DNA from: Gleimia hominis
Lineage (GTDB): Bacteria; Actinomycetota; Actinomycetes; Actinomycetales; Actinomycetaceae
DNA: 64,000 nt
NCBI RefSeq assembly: GCF_032085515.1
Contig: NZ_JASXSX010000001.1
Location: 1,544,864 to 1,608,863 of the forward strand
Direction of reading: 5' to 3'
Below are positions 34,085-42,403 of the stretch, in pieces. Both the position numbers and the translations under genes were made by a program. Position 1 is the first letter of the stretch. Each line of letters starts with the position of its first letter. A model generated the notes under the pieces. It saw nothing but the letters and a program-made list of their open reading frames with translations. It ran no database searches and was not told where the DNA came from.

Positions 34085-35287
34085 TTATCGCGGCTGATTA
34101 ATCTCATCCAGAAGCGTCGTGAACCACGTTTGGGTGGTGTCGAATGCTTTGCCGCCTGCGATCCGTTTGAACGCGATGGCTTTCAGCTTGTTACCATCTT
34201 CTTCGTCATGTCCGATCACGCCAGAGGTGCCTTCGAAAGCGCATTCCACCGCGTAGTCAGTCATCGATTTAATGAGCCGCAGGTCTTGCGCGTTAGCTTT
34301 CGCCGAGCGAGAGAAGTAACCGGACTTCTGGACCATCACTTTTTCCGCGCCGAGCTTGTGCGCGAACTGCTTCGCGAACCAGTTACCCGGGTTAATGGTG
34401 TCTAGCTTCACGTGTCCGAACGGGTCGCGCTGCACTTCTTCTCCCGCAGCTTCCATTTGCGCGACGATGTCGTCCACGCCCGCACCTTCGGAGAGGAAAA
34501 TGTTGACGTTCCCGATTTCATCCATGACCTTCTTGAGGCGTTCAGATTCCGCGTCGATGTCCACGTGTGCTTCGGGTACGTACACGGCGTGCACATCCCA
34601 CCGTTCTTGGCTTAGGCCGAGTTCTAGTGCCCATGGTTGCTGCTTAACCCACTCGTGGTAGTTCGCCGCAGCAGCTGCCGTCAGGTACCCGCAGTTACGT
34701 CCCATGACCTCGTGGATAATCAGCATCCGCGGGTTAGAGCGGTGCTCACCAATGATGTTCTGCGCGTACTTCGAAGCTTGTTCCGCTGCCGTCCAGGCGC
34801 CCAGTGACTGGCGGATCGGCACCACGTCATTGTCGATTGTCTTAGGTAGTCCCACTACCGTTAGGTGGTAGCCGTTGTCCTCCAGGTAGTGCGCGAGGTC
34901 CGCGGCGGTTGTGTTCGTGTCGTCGCCCCCGATGGTGTGCAGGACGTCGACGTGATCTGCCCGCAAGCGTTCCGCCGCGACCTTCAGTGGGTCTTCGCCT
35001 TCGTTAACGAGTCCGCGTTCCACCAGGTCTTTCGCGTTCGTTAGCTTCACGCGGGAGTTACCGATTGGGGAACCACCGTATTCATGCAGTAAACCGGCTT
35101 TCGCCCGGGCCTCATCCGTGATCGTCACGTAGTTACCGGTGAGCAGCCCGTGGTAGCCGTACTGGTATGCGATGATCTCCACGCTGGGGTCCAGCTCCGT
35201 GTAACGTTCAATCAACCCACCTACGGCTGATGAGAGGCAGGGGGCGAAACCACCTGCGGTCAATAGAGCTACGCGCTTGACGGTCAT
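34085..35287 (-). CDS. pfp: Pyrophosphate-dependent 6-phosphofructokinase
   Basis: A 400-residue phosphofructokinase that interconverts fructose 6-phosphate and fructose 1,6-bisphosphate in glycolysis and gluconeogenesis. The phosphoryl-donor site reads TIGGDDTNT, where the second Asp after GGD replaces the Gly of ATP-PFKs, and the active-site loop is LPKTIDNDV, with Lys in place of the Gly of PGTIDND. Both changes are diagnostic of PPi-using enzymes, so the reaction should be reversible. ATG 35287 is preferred over the TTG one codon upstream, with AAAGG as ribosome binding site. This enzyme type is widespread in Actinobacteria. Confidence 0.93.
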   Translation of the reverse strand: MTVKRVALLTAGGFAPCLSSAVGGLIERYTELDPSVEIIAYQYGYHGLLTGNYVTITDEARAKAGLLHEYGGSPIGNSRVKLTNAKDLVERGLVNEGEDPLKVAAERLRADHVDVLHTIGGDDTNTTAADLAHYLEDNGYHLTVVGLPKTIDNDVVPIRQSLGAWTAAEQASKYAQNIIGEHRSNPRMLIIHEVMGRNCGYLTAAAAANYHEWVKQQPWALELGLSQERWDVHAVYVPEAHVDIDAESERLKKVMDEIGNVNIFLSEGAGVDDIVAQMEAAGEEVQRDPFGHVKLDTINPGNWFAKQFAHKLGAEKVMVQKSGYFSRSAKANAQDLRLIKSMTDYAVECAFEGTSGVIGHDEEDGNKLKAIAFKRIAGGKAFDTTQTWFTTLLDEINQPR

Positions 35288-35378
35288 CAAAACACCTTTC
35301 GTTGAATAAACTAGGTTCTATTTTAGTTACAGTTTTCAGTTCCGCTTCTATCTTAGTCGGTTCCCTCACCGACCCCCT

Positions 35379-35442
35379 ATTCCCCGCTTGGGGTATCTCG
35401 CGCTTGAAGCATTCCCCGGTTGGGGGATATAGCGCTTGAGGC
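35379..35442. repeat. Two tandem 32-bp repeats, each with a CCCC-N4-GGGG hairpin
   Basis: Units at 35379-35410 and 35411-35442 share most bases; each begins ATTCCCCG and ends CGCTTGA(A/G)GC. CCCCGCTTGGGG and CCCCGGTTGGGG are local hairpins. The array lies upstream of pfp and downstream of the acyltransferase on the minus strand, close to the 3' end of the latter. Confidence 0.7.
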
Positions 35443-35465
35443 GCCCGCAGGTTCGCAGGATTCGG

Positions 35466-36320
35466 TTAGTTGTCCTGTGCTGCTGAATCGTCGTCTTGAG
35501 CTTGGCCGCCTGATCCGTCGGCTTCAAGTTTGCCTTTTAGGTCCACTTCCTCACCCGGTTGCGGAGTGGGAACCTCCGTGTGTGGTTTCTCGCGGCCACC
35601 CGGCGCCTTCGCACTATTGGGAATGGGCCCAGCAAATTTACCTTGCGCTGCCAACTCCGCTTTAACGTCGGCGGCGTAGCGGTCTACGTACTCTTGGCCA
35701 GAGAGCATCATCAGGTTGTACATGATCTCGTCGGTAACGGCCCGCAGCGTGTACCGGTCTTCTTTCAGACCCGCGTAGCGCGAGAAGTCGAGCGGCTCGC
35801 CAATGACGATCCCCACCTGGTGCAAAGTGGGGATACGTTTTCCGATCGGCTGGGCAATGTTTGTCCCAATCATTGCCACGGGGATAACGGGTGCGCCCGA
35901 CTCCAGGGTTAGGCGGGCTACCCCAACTTTACCGCGGTATAGGCGCCCATCGGGGCTGCGGGTGCCCTCGGGATAAATCCCGAACAAACCTCCTTCATTT
36001 AGCCGCTTCAACCCGGTTTGCACCGCTGCTTCCGCTGCTTTCGCTGAAGAACGATCAACTGGGATTGTCCCCACAGCCCGCATGAACCGCGCTGTCATCC
36101 GACCTTTGAAACCCGTTCCGGTGAAGTAGTCGGCTTTGCCCATGAACACTACCTCACGGTCAATCATCAGCGGTAGGAACACGGAATCGAAAACCGCCAG
36201 GTGGTTAGAAGCCAAAATCGCGGGTCCGGTTTCGGGAATGTTCTCTTTGCCCCGGATCCAAGGTCGGTACACCGCCTTCATAAAGGGACCGGCACCTCTC
36301 TTTAGAACCTGATAAAGCAT
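35466..36320 (-). CDS. plsC: 1-acyl-glycerol-3-phosphate acyltransferase (PlsC family)
   Basis: A 284-residue acyltransferase of phospholipid synthesis. The catalytic HX4D motif is NHLAVFD (about residues 40-46) and the glycerolphosphate-binding motif is IYPEGTRSPDGRLYRGK. The N-terminal hydrophobic stretch should place it at the inner face of the membrane. The last 50 residues are an acidic, Gly/Asp-rich tail that is not part of the core family and is probably disordered. It likely adds the second acyl chain to lysophosphatidate, though other lysophospholipids are possible. The neighbouring receiver-like gene is upstream on the same strand. Confidence 0.9.
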   Translation of the reverse strand: MLYQVLKRGAGPFMKAVYRPWIRGKENIPETGPAILASNHLAVFDSVFLPLMIDREVVFMGKADYFTGTGFKGRMTARFMRAVGTIPVDRSSAKAAEAAVQTGLKRLNEGGLFGIYPEGTRSPDGRLYRGKVGVARLTLESGAPVIPVAMIGTNIAQPIGKRIPTLHQVGIVIGEPLDFSRYAGLKEDRYTLRAVTDEIMYNLMMLSGQEYVDRYAADVKAELAAQGKFAGPIPNSAKAPGGREKPHTEVPTPQPGEEVDLKGKLEADGSGGQAQDDDSAAQDN

Positions 36321-36387
36321 GAGTAACCTCCGACGTTTGAACTATATGCGTGACTGATGACGGAACGTATCTGTAATGGATGACGTT

Positions 36388-36416
36388 TTGGGCTGGCATC
36401 AACCGTGCCAGCCCAA
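36388..36416. repeat. Perfect 11-bp hairpin between the receiver-like gene and plsC
   Basis: TTGGGCTGGCA (36388-36398) and TGCCAGCCCAA (36406-36416) form a perfect stem with a seven-base loop, eight bases after the receiver-like gene stop on the minus strand. The minus-strand flank is AAACGTC, not T-rich, so it is either a non-canonical terminator or an mRNA-stabilising stem. Confidence 0.55.
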
Positions 36417-36423
36417 CTCGCGC

Positions 36424-36822
36424 CTAATGTTTAGTTGTTAATAGTTTAGCGACCGCGTCCTCCAAAGCGATGGGGTCCAAAGGTTCACAGACCACGGCGC
36501 TGGACCCGGCGCTGCGGGCCAACCATTCGTCTTGCTGACGAGCAGTGAGGATAAGAATCGGGGGGACTTCGTCGAACGAGTTACGCAGCTCGTGGGCGAA
36601 CGCCATCCCCCCAGTTTTCTGGGTCTCCCCATCCGCTATGACGAGGTCGAACTGGCCTTCCGCGAACTTTTGCTTACCACCAGCAGCAGTCGCCGCTTCA
36701 GTCCACTCCACCCGCGGCAGCCCAGCTGCCGGACGGATACCGATTGCTTTAATAACTTCGGCTCGACGCTCGGAGTTGTCAGAGTAAAGCAGGATACTGG
36801 TGCGTTCTTGTGCTTCAGACAT
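36424..36822 (-). CDS. Stand-alone atypical receiver (CheY-like) domain protein
   Basis: A 132-residue protein with the alternating beta/alpha pattern of response-regulator receivers and no output domain. Strand 1 ends ILLYSDN, strand 3 is LVIADGE with a likely phosphoacceptor Asp, and strand 4 ends ILTARQ with the conserved Thr. The usual Lys-Pro after strand 5 is replaced by Glu-Pro (VCEPLDP). Loss of this lysine suggests that canonical phosphorylation signalling is weakened or absent. No histidine kinase gene is nearby. It could be a pseudo-receiver acting by protein contact. Confidence 0.75.
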   Translation of the reverse strand: MSEAQERTSILLYSDNSERRAEVIKAIGIRPAAGLPRVEWTEAATAAGGKQKFAEGQFDLVIADGETQKTGGMAFAHELRNSFDEVPPILILTARQQDEWLARSAGSSAVVCEPLDPIALEDAVAKLLTTKH

Positions 36823-36930
36823 TAAGTCCCCTTTTTGAAACCATCTTCAAATGTGTGACACGGATACTGTTAACTATTCTAAGCATACGTGCTCGGCCGC
36901 GCCCGCGTTGTAGTGAACGTTTACCGGTGT

Positions 36931-37956
36931 TTACTTAGCCGCCTGTGCACTAGTGATGTCCACAACCACGGCTTGAGCAGATTGCCCTTCAACTTTCGGG
37001 AGGAGGCACAGTACGCGCGACCCCACAGTTTGGCCCGCGAATCCAATCAACTTACCGACGGTTTGGGGCGACGCGCTTCCTTCATCCCGGTCCCAATCGG
37101 ACACTGATTGCTTCCCATCCCAGCTGCGGGCTGTACCGAAGTAGCTTACGAAATCGTTTTCAGTAACGACGCGTCCTTTACCTTTAATTAGGGTAATCGC
37201 CTCTACTTTCGCAGGTTCCTTTGCTTTACTGTCAATCTGAATAGTCGGTTTTTCCCCGGCTTTCCCCTCAACTTTAATCCCGTCTGGTAGTTTCGGTTTC
37301 GCAGCTTCGCCTTGTTTTAGTGCAGATTTGTCGTGCGTATCGAGTTTACCGACGATGTCAACGACGAATACGAGGGTTGAGTTAGCGGGGATTTTCCCCT
37401 GTTCTTGCGGTCCATATCCCCATTTTGCGGGAATTACTAGTTCAACCCGGTCCCCCACTTTTTGGCCTTCCAAACCGTAGGTCCAGCCGGGGATTACTTG
37501 TTTGAGAGAAAACGCGATTGGTTTCGCAGCTCCATTTTCTGGTTTGGCACCACCATTTTCTGGTTTGTCTCCCTCGTTTTCTGAGCGTTCGAAAGAGGAG
37601 TCGAAAACGGTTCCATCCCATAGGGCGCCGTGGTAATGCGCGATAACGGTGTCCGTGGTTTTAACCGCGTCCCCGTCACCTTTTTTGAGTGTTTTCGCAA
37701 CCACCGCGTCTTTTGGTTCGTCGGCTTTGACTGGGGTTATTTTCGCGCTTTTTGCGTATTCCCCGCTGACTTCTGGAAGTTTTCCCGAGTACTTGCGGTC
37801 TACCGGCACCGAATCTTGCGTGTCATCGCTGGGTGCGGATGCGGTTGGTGAAGCCGTCTGTTTTGCTTCGTCCTGTTTAGGTGTTGAGGTACAGGCACTG
37901 ACCATGGGGATTGCTATTAGGGGCACGAGGAGTGCTCGGAAAATCGTGTTTCTCAT
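36931..37956 (-). CDS. FKBP-type peptidyl-prolyl isomerase lipoprotein
   Basis: A 341-residue exported protein. Its N-terminus MRNTIFRALLVPLIAIP ends in the lipobox VSAC, so it should be a lipoprotein on the outer face of the membrane. An FKBP domain (about 95-215) shows VIAHYHGALWDGTVFDSSF, VIPGWTYGLEGQKVGDRVEL and IPAKWGYG. It is interrupted near residue 130 by a Glu/Lys/Asn-rich repeat (KPENGGA then KPENGAA). The second half resembles a degenerate FKBP domain that lacks the GYG loop. A role in folding of secreted proteins is likely. Confidence 0.88.
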   Translation of the reverse strand: MRNTIFRALLVPLIAIPMVSACTSTPKQDEAKQTASPTASAPSDDTQDSVPVDRKYSGKLPEVSGEYAKSAKITPVKADEPKDAVVAKTLKKGDGDAVKTTDTVIAHYHGALWDGTVFDSSFERSENEGDKPENGGAKPENGAAKPIAFSLKQVIPGWTYGLEGQKVGDRVELVIPAKWGYGPQEQGKIPANSTLVFVVDIVGKLDTHDKSALKQGEAAKPKLPDGIKVEGKAGEKPTIQIDSKAKEPAKVEAITLIKGKGRVVTENDFVSYFGTARSWDGKQSVSDWDRDEGSASPQTVGKLIGFAGQTVGSRVLCLLPKVEGQSAQAVVVDITSAQAAK

Positions 37957-38014
37957 GTGTTCAATTCTATCGGTCTACGTTTTGCGCTCACTGAGCAGCG
38001 CCCAGTTGGTTCAA

Positions 38015-38050
38015 AAATGAGCAAACCAAACGGGTTTGGCTTGCTCATTT
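38015..38050 (-). terminator. Rho-independent terminator downstream of erpA
   Basis: AAATGAGCAAACCAAA and TTTGGCTTGCTCATTT form a 15-bp stem with one mismatch and a CGGG loop (38015-38050). On the minus strand the stem ends in a run of five T residues, then GAACC. It lies about 105 bases after the erpA stop and 59 bases before the FKBP start. Confidence 0.85.
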
Positions 38051-38087
38051 AGGCTAGGTTTCCAGTTACCTTGCGTGCACTTAGCGT

Positions 38088-38149
38088 GCAATTATGTGTC
38101 TTATTGCGGCACGTAACTTACACGCAATTATGTGTCTTATTGCGGCACG
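38088..38149. repeat. Perfect 26-bp direct repeat, period 36
   Basis: The same 26 bases, beginning GCAATTATGTGTCTTATTGC and ending GGCACG, occur at 38088-38113 and 38124-38149. Each copy has terminal GCAAT/ATTGC inverted arms. The second copy ends six bases before the erpA stop codon, so the array is the start of the erpA 3' UTR, upstream of the terminator. Confidence 0.75.
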
Positions 38150-38155
38150 GATTGT

Positions 38156-38503
38156 TTAGTGGAAGGATTCCCCGCATGCGCACGATCCGGTGGCGTTGGG
38201 GTTGTCGATGGTGAATCCTTGTTTTTCAATCGTGTCCGAGAAGTCAATCGTGGCCCCGTTTAAGTAGGGCACGGACATGCGGTCTACTACAACTTCGACC
38301 CCACCGAAGTCACGCACGGCGTCACCGTCGAGCAGGCGTTCGTCAAAGTATAGGGAGTAGATGAGGCCGGAGCAGCCACCGGGTGAAACTGAGACCCGTA
38401 GTCGCAGGTCGTCGCGGCCTTCTTGTTCCAGCAGACTACGAACTTTTTGCGCAGCCACATCAGTCAAAATAACCTCATGGGTTGGGAGTGCTTCAACAGA
38501 CAT
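38156..38503 (-). CDS. erpA: Iron-sulfur cluster insertion protein (HesB/IscA/ErpA family)
   Basis: A 115-residue A-type carrier that transfers Fe-S clusters to apo-proteins. The three conserved cysteines are present, one in SPGGCSGLIYSLYF and two in the tail GSCACGESFH. The length and motif spacing are normal. In mycobacteria the homologue Rv2204c lies beside the glycerate-kinase-like gene Rv2205c and the DUF3043 gene Rv2206; all three are near each other here, with a dipeptidase inserted. Aconitase at 6365-9163 is a plausible client. Confidence 0.92.
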   Translation of the reverse strand: MSVEALPTHEVILTDVAAQKVRSLLEQEGRDDLRLRVSVSPGGCSGLIYSLYFDERLLDGDAVRDFGGVEVVVDRMSVPYLNGATIDFSDTIEKQGFTIDNPNATGSCACGESFH

Positions 38504-38560
38504 TGATCTGCCTTCCTATCTCGATTACATGAACACTCTATAGCGTTGCGGTGCTGGTGG

Positions 38561-39466
38561 CTATGTGGCGCGGAGCCAAGTGCCCCAGATTACGCGCGTT
38601 AGATACGCCACGGGATCGTTCTTAATTATGTACGCACTGTTAACTCCCCATTGCGCTAATTCGTGTGGGGACAGTGAAGACTCGTTTGCGAACGCGATTA
38701 AAACACTTCCGTTTTGCGCGGCGGTTTCCCCGAGTGCTTCCAGGGATGAGTCGGCAACGGTTTGTGGGTGGAGAGCACTACCGACCCAAACTACTAGGGT
38801 ACGTTCGTCGCTATCTTTGAGGTTTTCACGCGCCCACTGTGGGTAGTATGGGGCGAGTGCTCCGCGTAGGAGCAGGGCGATGGCACCCAGGCCCGCGCCC
38901 GCACCAGACCCGGGGATGCGCGTTATTGCTTGGTCCGCAGGCCTGCCCACCAGGTTCTCTTCGTCTACTATTCGCTGCAGATTCTTCCAAATCTGGCCCA
39001 GACGAGCTTGTTCTTGCGGATTGAACGCCCGAGGGGTCCCATCTGGGTGCTGCGCCATCACTGAGTCCAAGCCGAACAGGGGGCGCGAGGTCGTGTAGAG
39101 CACTTCGAGTTGTTCACCCGCTAGTTCCCTGAGCGCTCGTGTCCGTAGTTCACGCAGAAACGTCTGATCTTGCCACGCGTTAAGCGTGACCTCGTCCGCA
39201 GGTACTTGCGCGATCGCAAGCAGATGGTCTAAACCCGCTTGCGCAGTGGCTTCTTCGTGCCCGGCTACGACGCTTCGCGTTTCTGCAATGGTTTCTCCAA
39301 TTACAGACGTCTCTGCCTGGCCACAGGTTTGGGCCGCTGCTTGCGTAACGCTGTCGACACGTAGCTGCGCCACGTGCCGATGCGTCACGATTGTTTCCAA
39401 GGTCCGCTGGCTCACCGGGGCGGCTGGCTCGGCGGTTAGGATAACGCGGTTAAACGGCAGGCTCAT
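38561..39466 (-). CDS. Glycerate kinase-like protein, probably degenerate
   Basis: A 301-residue protein. Only the stretch RIPGSGAGAGLGAIALLL and the following GALAPYYPQW recall the conserved glycine-rich core of type I glycerate kinases; the N-terminal glycerate-binding motifs of the family cannot be recognised, and the protein is some 70 residues shorter than usual. Position next to erpA and DUF3043 matches Rv2205c, which is annotated as a glycerate-kinase homologue. Catalytic activity is doubtful. The start overlaps the stop of the M20 dipeptidase by four bases, so the two are co-translated. Confidence 0.6.
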   Translation of the reverse strand: MSLPFNRVILTAEPAAPVSQRTLETIVTHRHVAQLRVDSVTQAAAQTCGQAETSVIGETIAETRSVVAGHEEATAQAGLDHLLAIAQVPADEVTLNAWQDQTFLRELRTRALRELAGEQLEVLYTTSRPLFGLDSVMAQHPDGTPRAFNPQEQARLGQIWKNLQRIVDEENLVGRPADQAITRIPGSGAGAGLGAIALLLRGALAPYYPQWARENLKDSDERTLVVWVGSALHPQTVADSSLEALGETAAQNGSVLIAFANESSLSPHELAQWGVNSAYIIKNDPVAYLTRVIWGTWLRAT

Positions 39467-40812
39467 TGTTTCGCGAACTGCGTTAGCATGAGTGCTTCAG
39501 CTAAGATCGCGGCTTTGAGGTCTGCTAGATCTTGCGACTCATTTTCGGAGTGCGCGTTGGTTTTCGGGTCCTCCACCCCGGTGACGAGCACTTGCGCACC
39601 CGGGAATTGTTCTTTGAACGTGGAGATGAATGGGATTGATCCGCCTCCGCCGATGTTGACAGATGGCACTCCCCACGCTTCGGAGAGTGCTTCGTGCGCA
39701 ATCCGCGCGCCAGTTCCTTCGAGGTCAGCTTCGTACGCGGGGCCAAGTTCTCCGTCGGCAATGGTCACGCGCGCACCAAACGGGGTGTGTTCCTTAATGT
39801 GCTTAACTAGCGCTTCGTGGGCTTCAGCAGCTACGGTTCCCGGTGCGGTGCGCATGGAGATGACGAATGTGCATTCGGGTTGAATAGTATTGGAGGCATG
39901 GGCCACGCTGGTGGAGTCCATTCCAATTACGGAGATGGCCGGTTGCGTCCAGATGCGTGAGGCAATATCCCCGCGCCCGATCAGCTCTGTTCCTTCAATC
40001 ATGGAGGTGTCGCGCCGCACTGCTTGTTCATCCCAGTTGACGTCCGCAGTTTCTTTACTTACGAGCCCTTCGACGGCTACTGATCCGTCCTCGTTGTGGA
40101 ATGTGCTGATTAGTCGGCTTGCCGCGGTTACCGCGTCCATCACTACTCCGCCGAACATGCCGGAGTGCACAGCGTGTTCCAGCATTTGCAACCGCACTGT
40201 CACTTGAATGACACCACGCAAGCTGGAGGTGAGGGCAGGTTTCCCCGCTTCCCAGTTGTTGGAATCGGCAACGATGATGTAGTCGGCGTCCAGTTGATCG
40301 TGGTATTTCTTGAGGAAGTTCTCAAAGCTTGGGGAGCCGATTTCTTCCTCACCTTCAATGAAAACCTTTACGTTCACAGGTAGTTTTTCTGCGAGGAGTT
40401 TGAGTGCGCCGTAGTGAACAATTATTCCGGCGCCGTCGTCGGAGCTGCCACGGCCGTAGAGTCGACCGTCGCGTTCTTGCGGCTCAAAGGGCGGGGTGTG
40501 CCAGCGTGATTCGTCTCCGGTTGGTTGCACGTCGTGGTGCGCGTACAAGAGGACGGTGGGCGCTCCCTCGATTGGTTTTGATTGCGCTACTACCGCGGGG
40601 CGGCCTTCGTTGCCTGCTTCGTCTTTCGCAGTGAGGATTTGGGTTTCTAATCCCGCTTGGGTAAAGAGTTCAGCCACGTGCTCGGCGGATTTAACCATGT
40701 TTTTTTGGTCGAATGATCCCGATGAGATTGAGGGGATCCGCACGAGTGTTTTTAGTTCTTCTACGAATTGTTCGAAGAGTTGATCGTTTTTTTCTCGTAG
40801 TTGCTTACTCAT
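39463..40812 (-). CDS. M20-family metallopeptidase (dipeptidase)
   Basis: A 449-residue zinc-dependent dipeptidase of the M20 family. The first metal-binding His-x-Asp is in LLYAHHDVQPTGD, the bridging Asp region in YGRGSSDDGAG, and the catalytic Glu pair in FIEGEEEIGS. A lid (dimerisation) domain occupies the middle, and the C-terminal metal His region is HSENES. It should act in the cytosol on small peptides, for example peptide or glutathione/mycothiol breakdown products; the precise substrate is unknown. The gene is followed by the glycerate-kinase-like gene with a four-base overlap. Confidence 0.92.
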   Translation of the reverse strand: MSKQLREKNDQLFEQFVEELKTLVRIPSISSGSFDQKNMVKSAEHVAELFTQAGLETQILTAKDEAGNEGRPAVVAQSKPIEGAPTVLLYAHHDVQPTGDESRWHTPPFEPQERDGRLYGRGSSDDGAGIIVHYGALKLLAEKLPVNVKVFIEGEEEIGSPSFENFLKKYHDQLDADYIIVADSNNWEAGKPALTSSLRGVIQVTVRLQMLEHAVHSGMFGGVVMDAVTAASRLISTFHNEDGSVAVEGLVSKETADVNWDEQAVRRDTSMIEGTELIGRGDIASRIWTQPAISVIGMDSTSVAHASNTIQPECTFVISMRTAPGTVAAEAHEALVKHIKEHTPFGARVTIADGELGPAYEADLEGTGARIAHEALSEAWGVPSVNIGGGGSIPFISTFKEQFPGAQVLVTGVEDPKTNAHSENESQDLADLKAAILAEALMLTQFAKQ

Positions 40813-40869
40813 AATCTCTCTTTGCGTTTTGACTGTTTCTGTGCGTTTTCTCGGTTTTAGTTTGAGGGG

Positions 40870-41478
40870 TTAGTTGGGGTACTCTCCGCGTTCAACCATG
40901 GGCACGGGTTTGCGCCAGCGCCTAGCCATGACCATTCGGGAGAACGTGTAGAACCACTGTCCGCGTGGCCACCCTTCGGATGGCATTCGTTCTCGCACTT
41001 GTTTCTTGATCTTTAGGTTCACCCAGATTGATTCGATTATTGCGGCTAGGAACATGCCGTAGGTGCCCACCGAGATTGTGGTGGTGATCAGCTGGGCTGT
41101 GTACGCCGATACGTAGCGCACGATGAGTGCCATGGCGAGCATGGTGAGGATGAACAGGATCATCAGTGGGAGGACCCATTCGGATATGGAGTACCTGGCG
41201 TCAACCCAGTCGCGAGTGAATCGGCGGACTCGGCCTTTATCGCGTGCTGGTAGGTAGCGTTCTTCACCAGTGTTAAGCGCTTCTTGTTCGCGCCGCCACA
41301 TGCGGTCTCGGCGTTCCCGTGCGCGGCGTTTCGCTTCTTTCCGATCCGCAGGGATCGCGTCTCTACGGTTCGCGGCTTCTGCTTCTTTACGTGAGCGGGT
41401 TGGCCGCCCTTTGCCGCGTTTGCGGGTGCCCTGAACCGGATTTTGCTCTTGTGAAGACTTCTTACGCTTACCAAACAC
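40870..41478 (-). CDS. DUF3043 family membrane protein
   Basis: A 202-residue protein with a very basic N-terminal third (Arg/Lys-rich, residues 1-85), two membrane helices (about 102-122 and 128-150), and a basic C-terminus containing KKQVRERMPSEGWPRGQWFY. It matches DUF3043 (Rv2206-like), an uncharacterised actinobacterial family. The charged N-terminus should lie in the cytosol. It is transcribed toward the dipeptidase gene with a 57-base gap. No enzymatic motif is seen. Confidence 0.87.
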   Translation of the reverse strand: MFGKRKKSSQEQNPVQGTRKRGKGRPTRSRKEAEAANRRDAIPADRKEAKRRARERRDRMWRREQEALNTGEERYLPARDKGRVRRFTRDWVDARYSISEWVLPLMILFILTMLAMALIVRYVSAYTAQLITTTISVGTYGMFLAAIIESIWVNLKIKKQVRERMPSEGWPRGQWFYTFSRMVMARRWRKPVPMVERGEYPN

Positions 41479-41534
41479 GGCTCCCAGCTTACCTGAATAA
41501 CCGCTGATTCCGTATCTGCCCTACCGGGGTTGCT

Positions 41535-42116
41535 CTAATCCCACCACAGCCACCACGCGTTCTTCTGGCGAGTCCCAGGCCTTCCCACCGTTTCGAAACT
41601 CACGCGTTGAAACTCATCTGGTGAATCCAACGCGCTTTGAAGTTGCAATTCGGAGCGAAATCGACGCCATAAATGAGAGCATCCTTTAGAACCTTCTTTC
41701 GGGTTCCCCTCGGCCGAACTGAGGTGGGTGCACAATATGCATTCCGCATCGCTTTGATAAATGAGCCCGTCAACAGTTACTCGTTCATCAGTCCTGGCTG
41801 GCCCAACCGCGTACCCGGAGACTCGCACCGCTCCTCGGCCTACCGCACATGCTTTCAACATGGCCTCGCAGGTCGGGGCTAAGTTCTGACGTTCCGATAG
41901 ATTAGCGAGCGGGAGTGTGCTCAGTAAAAGCTGGGCACCACGCGCGTCGAGGTCGCGGTATGTTTGAAAGGAATAAAGCGCTTCGGATGGGGAGTCCGTT
42001 CGCATTCGCGCATCCATAAACGGTTGCAAGATACGCCGGATTTGCTTGCGCGTAGTCCAACCGCGCATGCCGTAAACCCCTACTTGTTCTCTTGTACCTG
42101 TAGCTGTGAGTGTCAA
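41535..42116 (-). CDS. Hypothetical protein with scattered cysteines
   Basis: A 193-residue soluble protein that I do not recognise. It has five cysteines: one in LAPTCEA, one in KACAVG, a CILC pair and one in SKGCSHLW, so metal binding is possible but not established. The C-terminus is unusually Trp-rich (NAWWLWWD). No signal peptide or membrane segment is apparent. It lies in the same direction as the DUF3043 gene, 56 bases upstream of it, and has no obvious link to the divergent RNA methyltransferase gene. The coding call rests on length, sensible composition and strand continuity. Confidence 0.6.
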   Translation of the reverse strand: MTLTATGTREQVGVYGMRGWTTRKQIRRILQPFMDARMRTDSPSEALYSFQTYRDLDARGAQLLLSTLPLANLSERQNLAPTCEAMLKACAVGRGAVRVSGYAVGPARTDERVTVDGLIYQSDAECILCTHLSSAEGNPKEGSKGCSHLWRRFRSELQLQSALDSPDEFQRVSFETVGRPGTRQKNAWWLWWD

Positions 42117-42403
42117 AGTTCCTCCTGATCTTAATCTGAGTGCTTTTGTCTTGTCTGGTGCCGGAGCGAGTGAGGACTCAGCCGCAATACCTGTTTTAAG
42201 AATGCAACCGTGCCGCCGAGTGGTCTATGGTGCCTATCGGCAAGCGTGAGTTAAAACTGGTGTGGACAAAGTTTCTCCACCGCTGTGTAGAGACCTGGTT
42301 GCAGAACCAGCGTGGTTTAGCTCGTGAGTTCGTCTGGTTAGAGTCCGCCTGGTTTTGGGTACGCGTGGTTTAGGCATCAAGTCAGCGTGGTTTAATTGGG
42401 TCC

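Noticed and set aside
35379..35442. 6C-type small RNA
   Set aside because: The C runs are only four long and the two hairpins do not match the known 6C layout closely enough.
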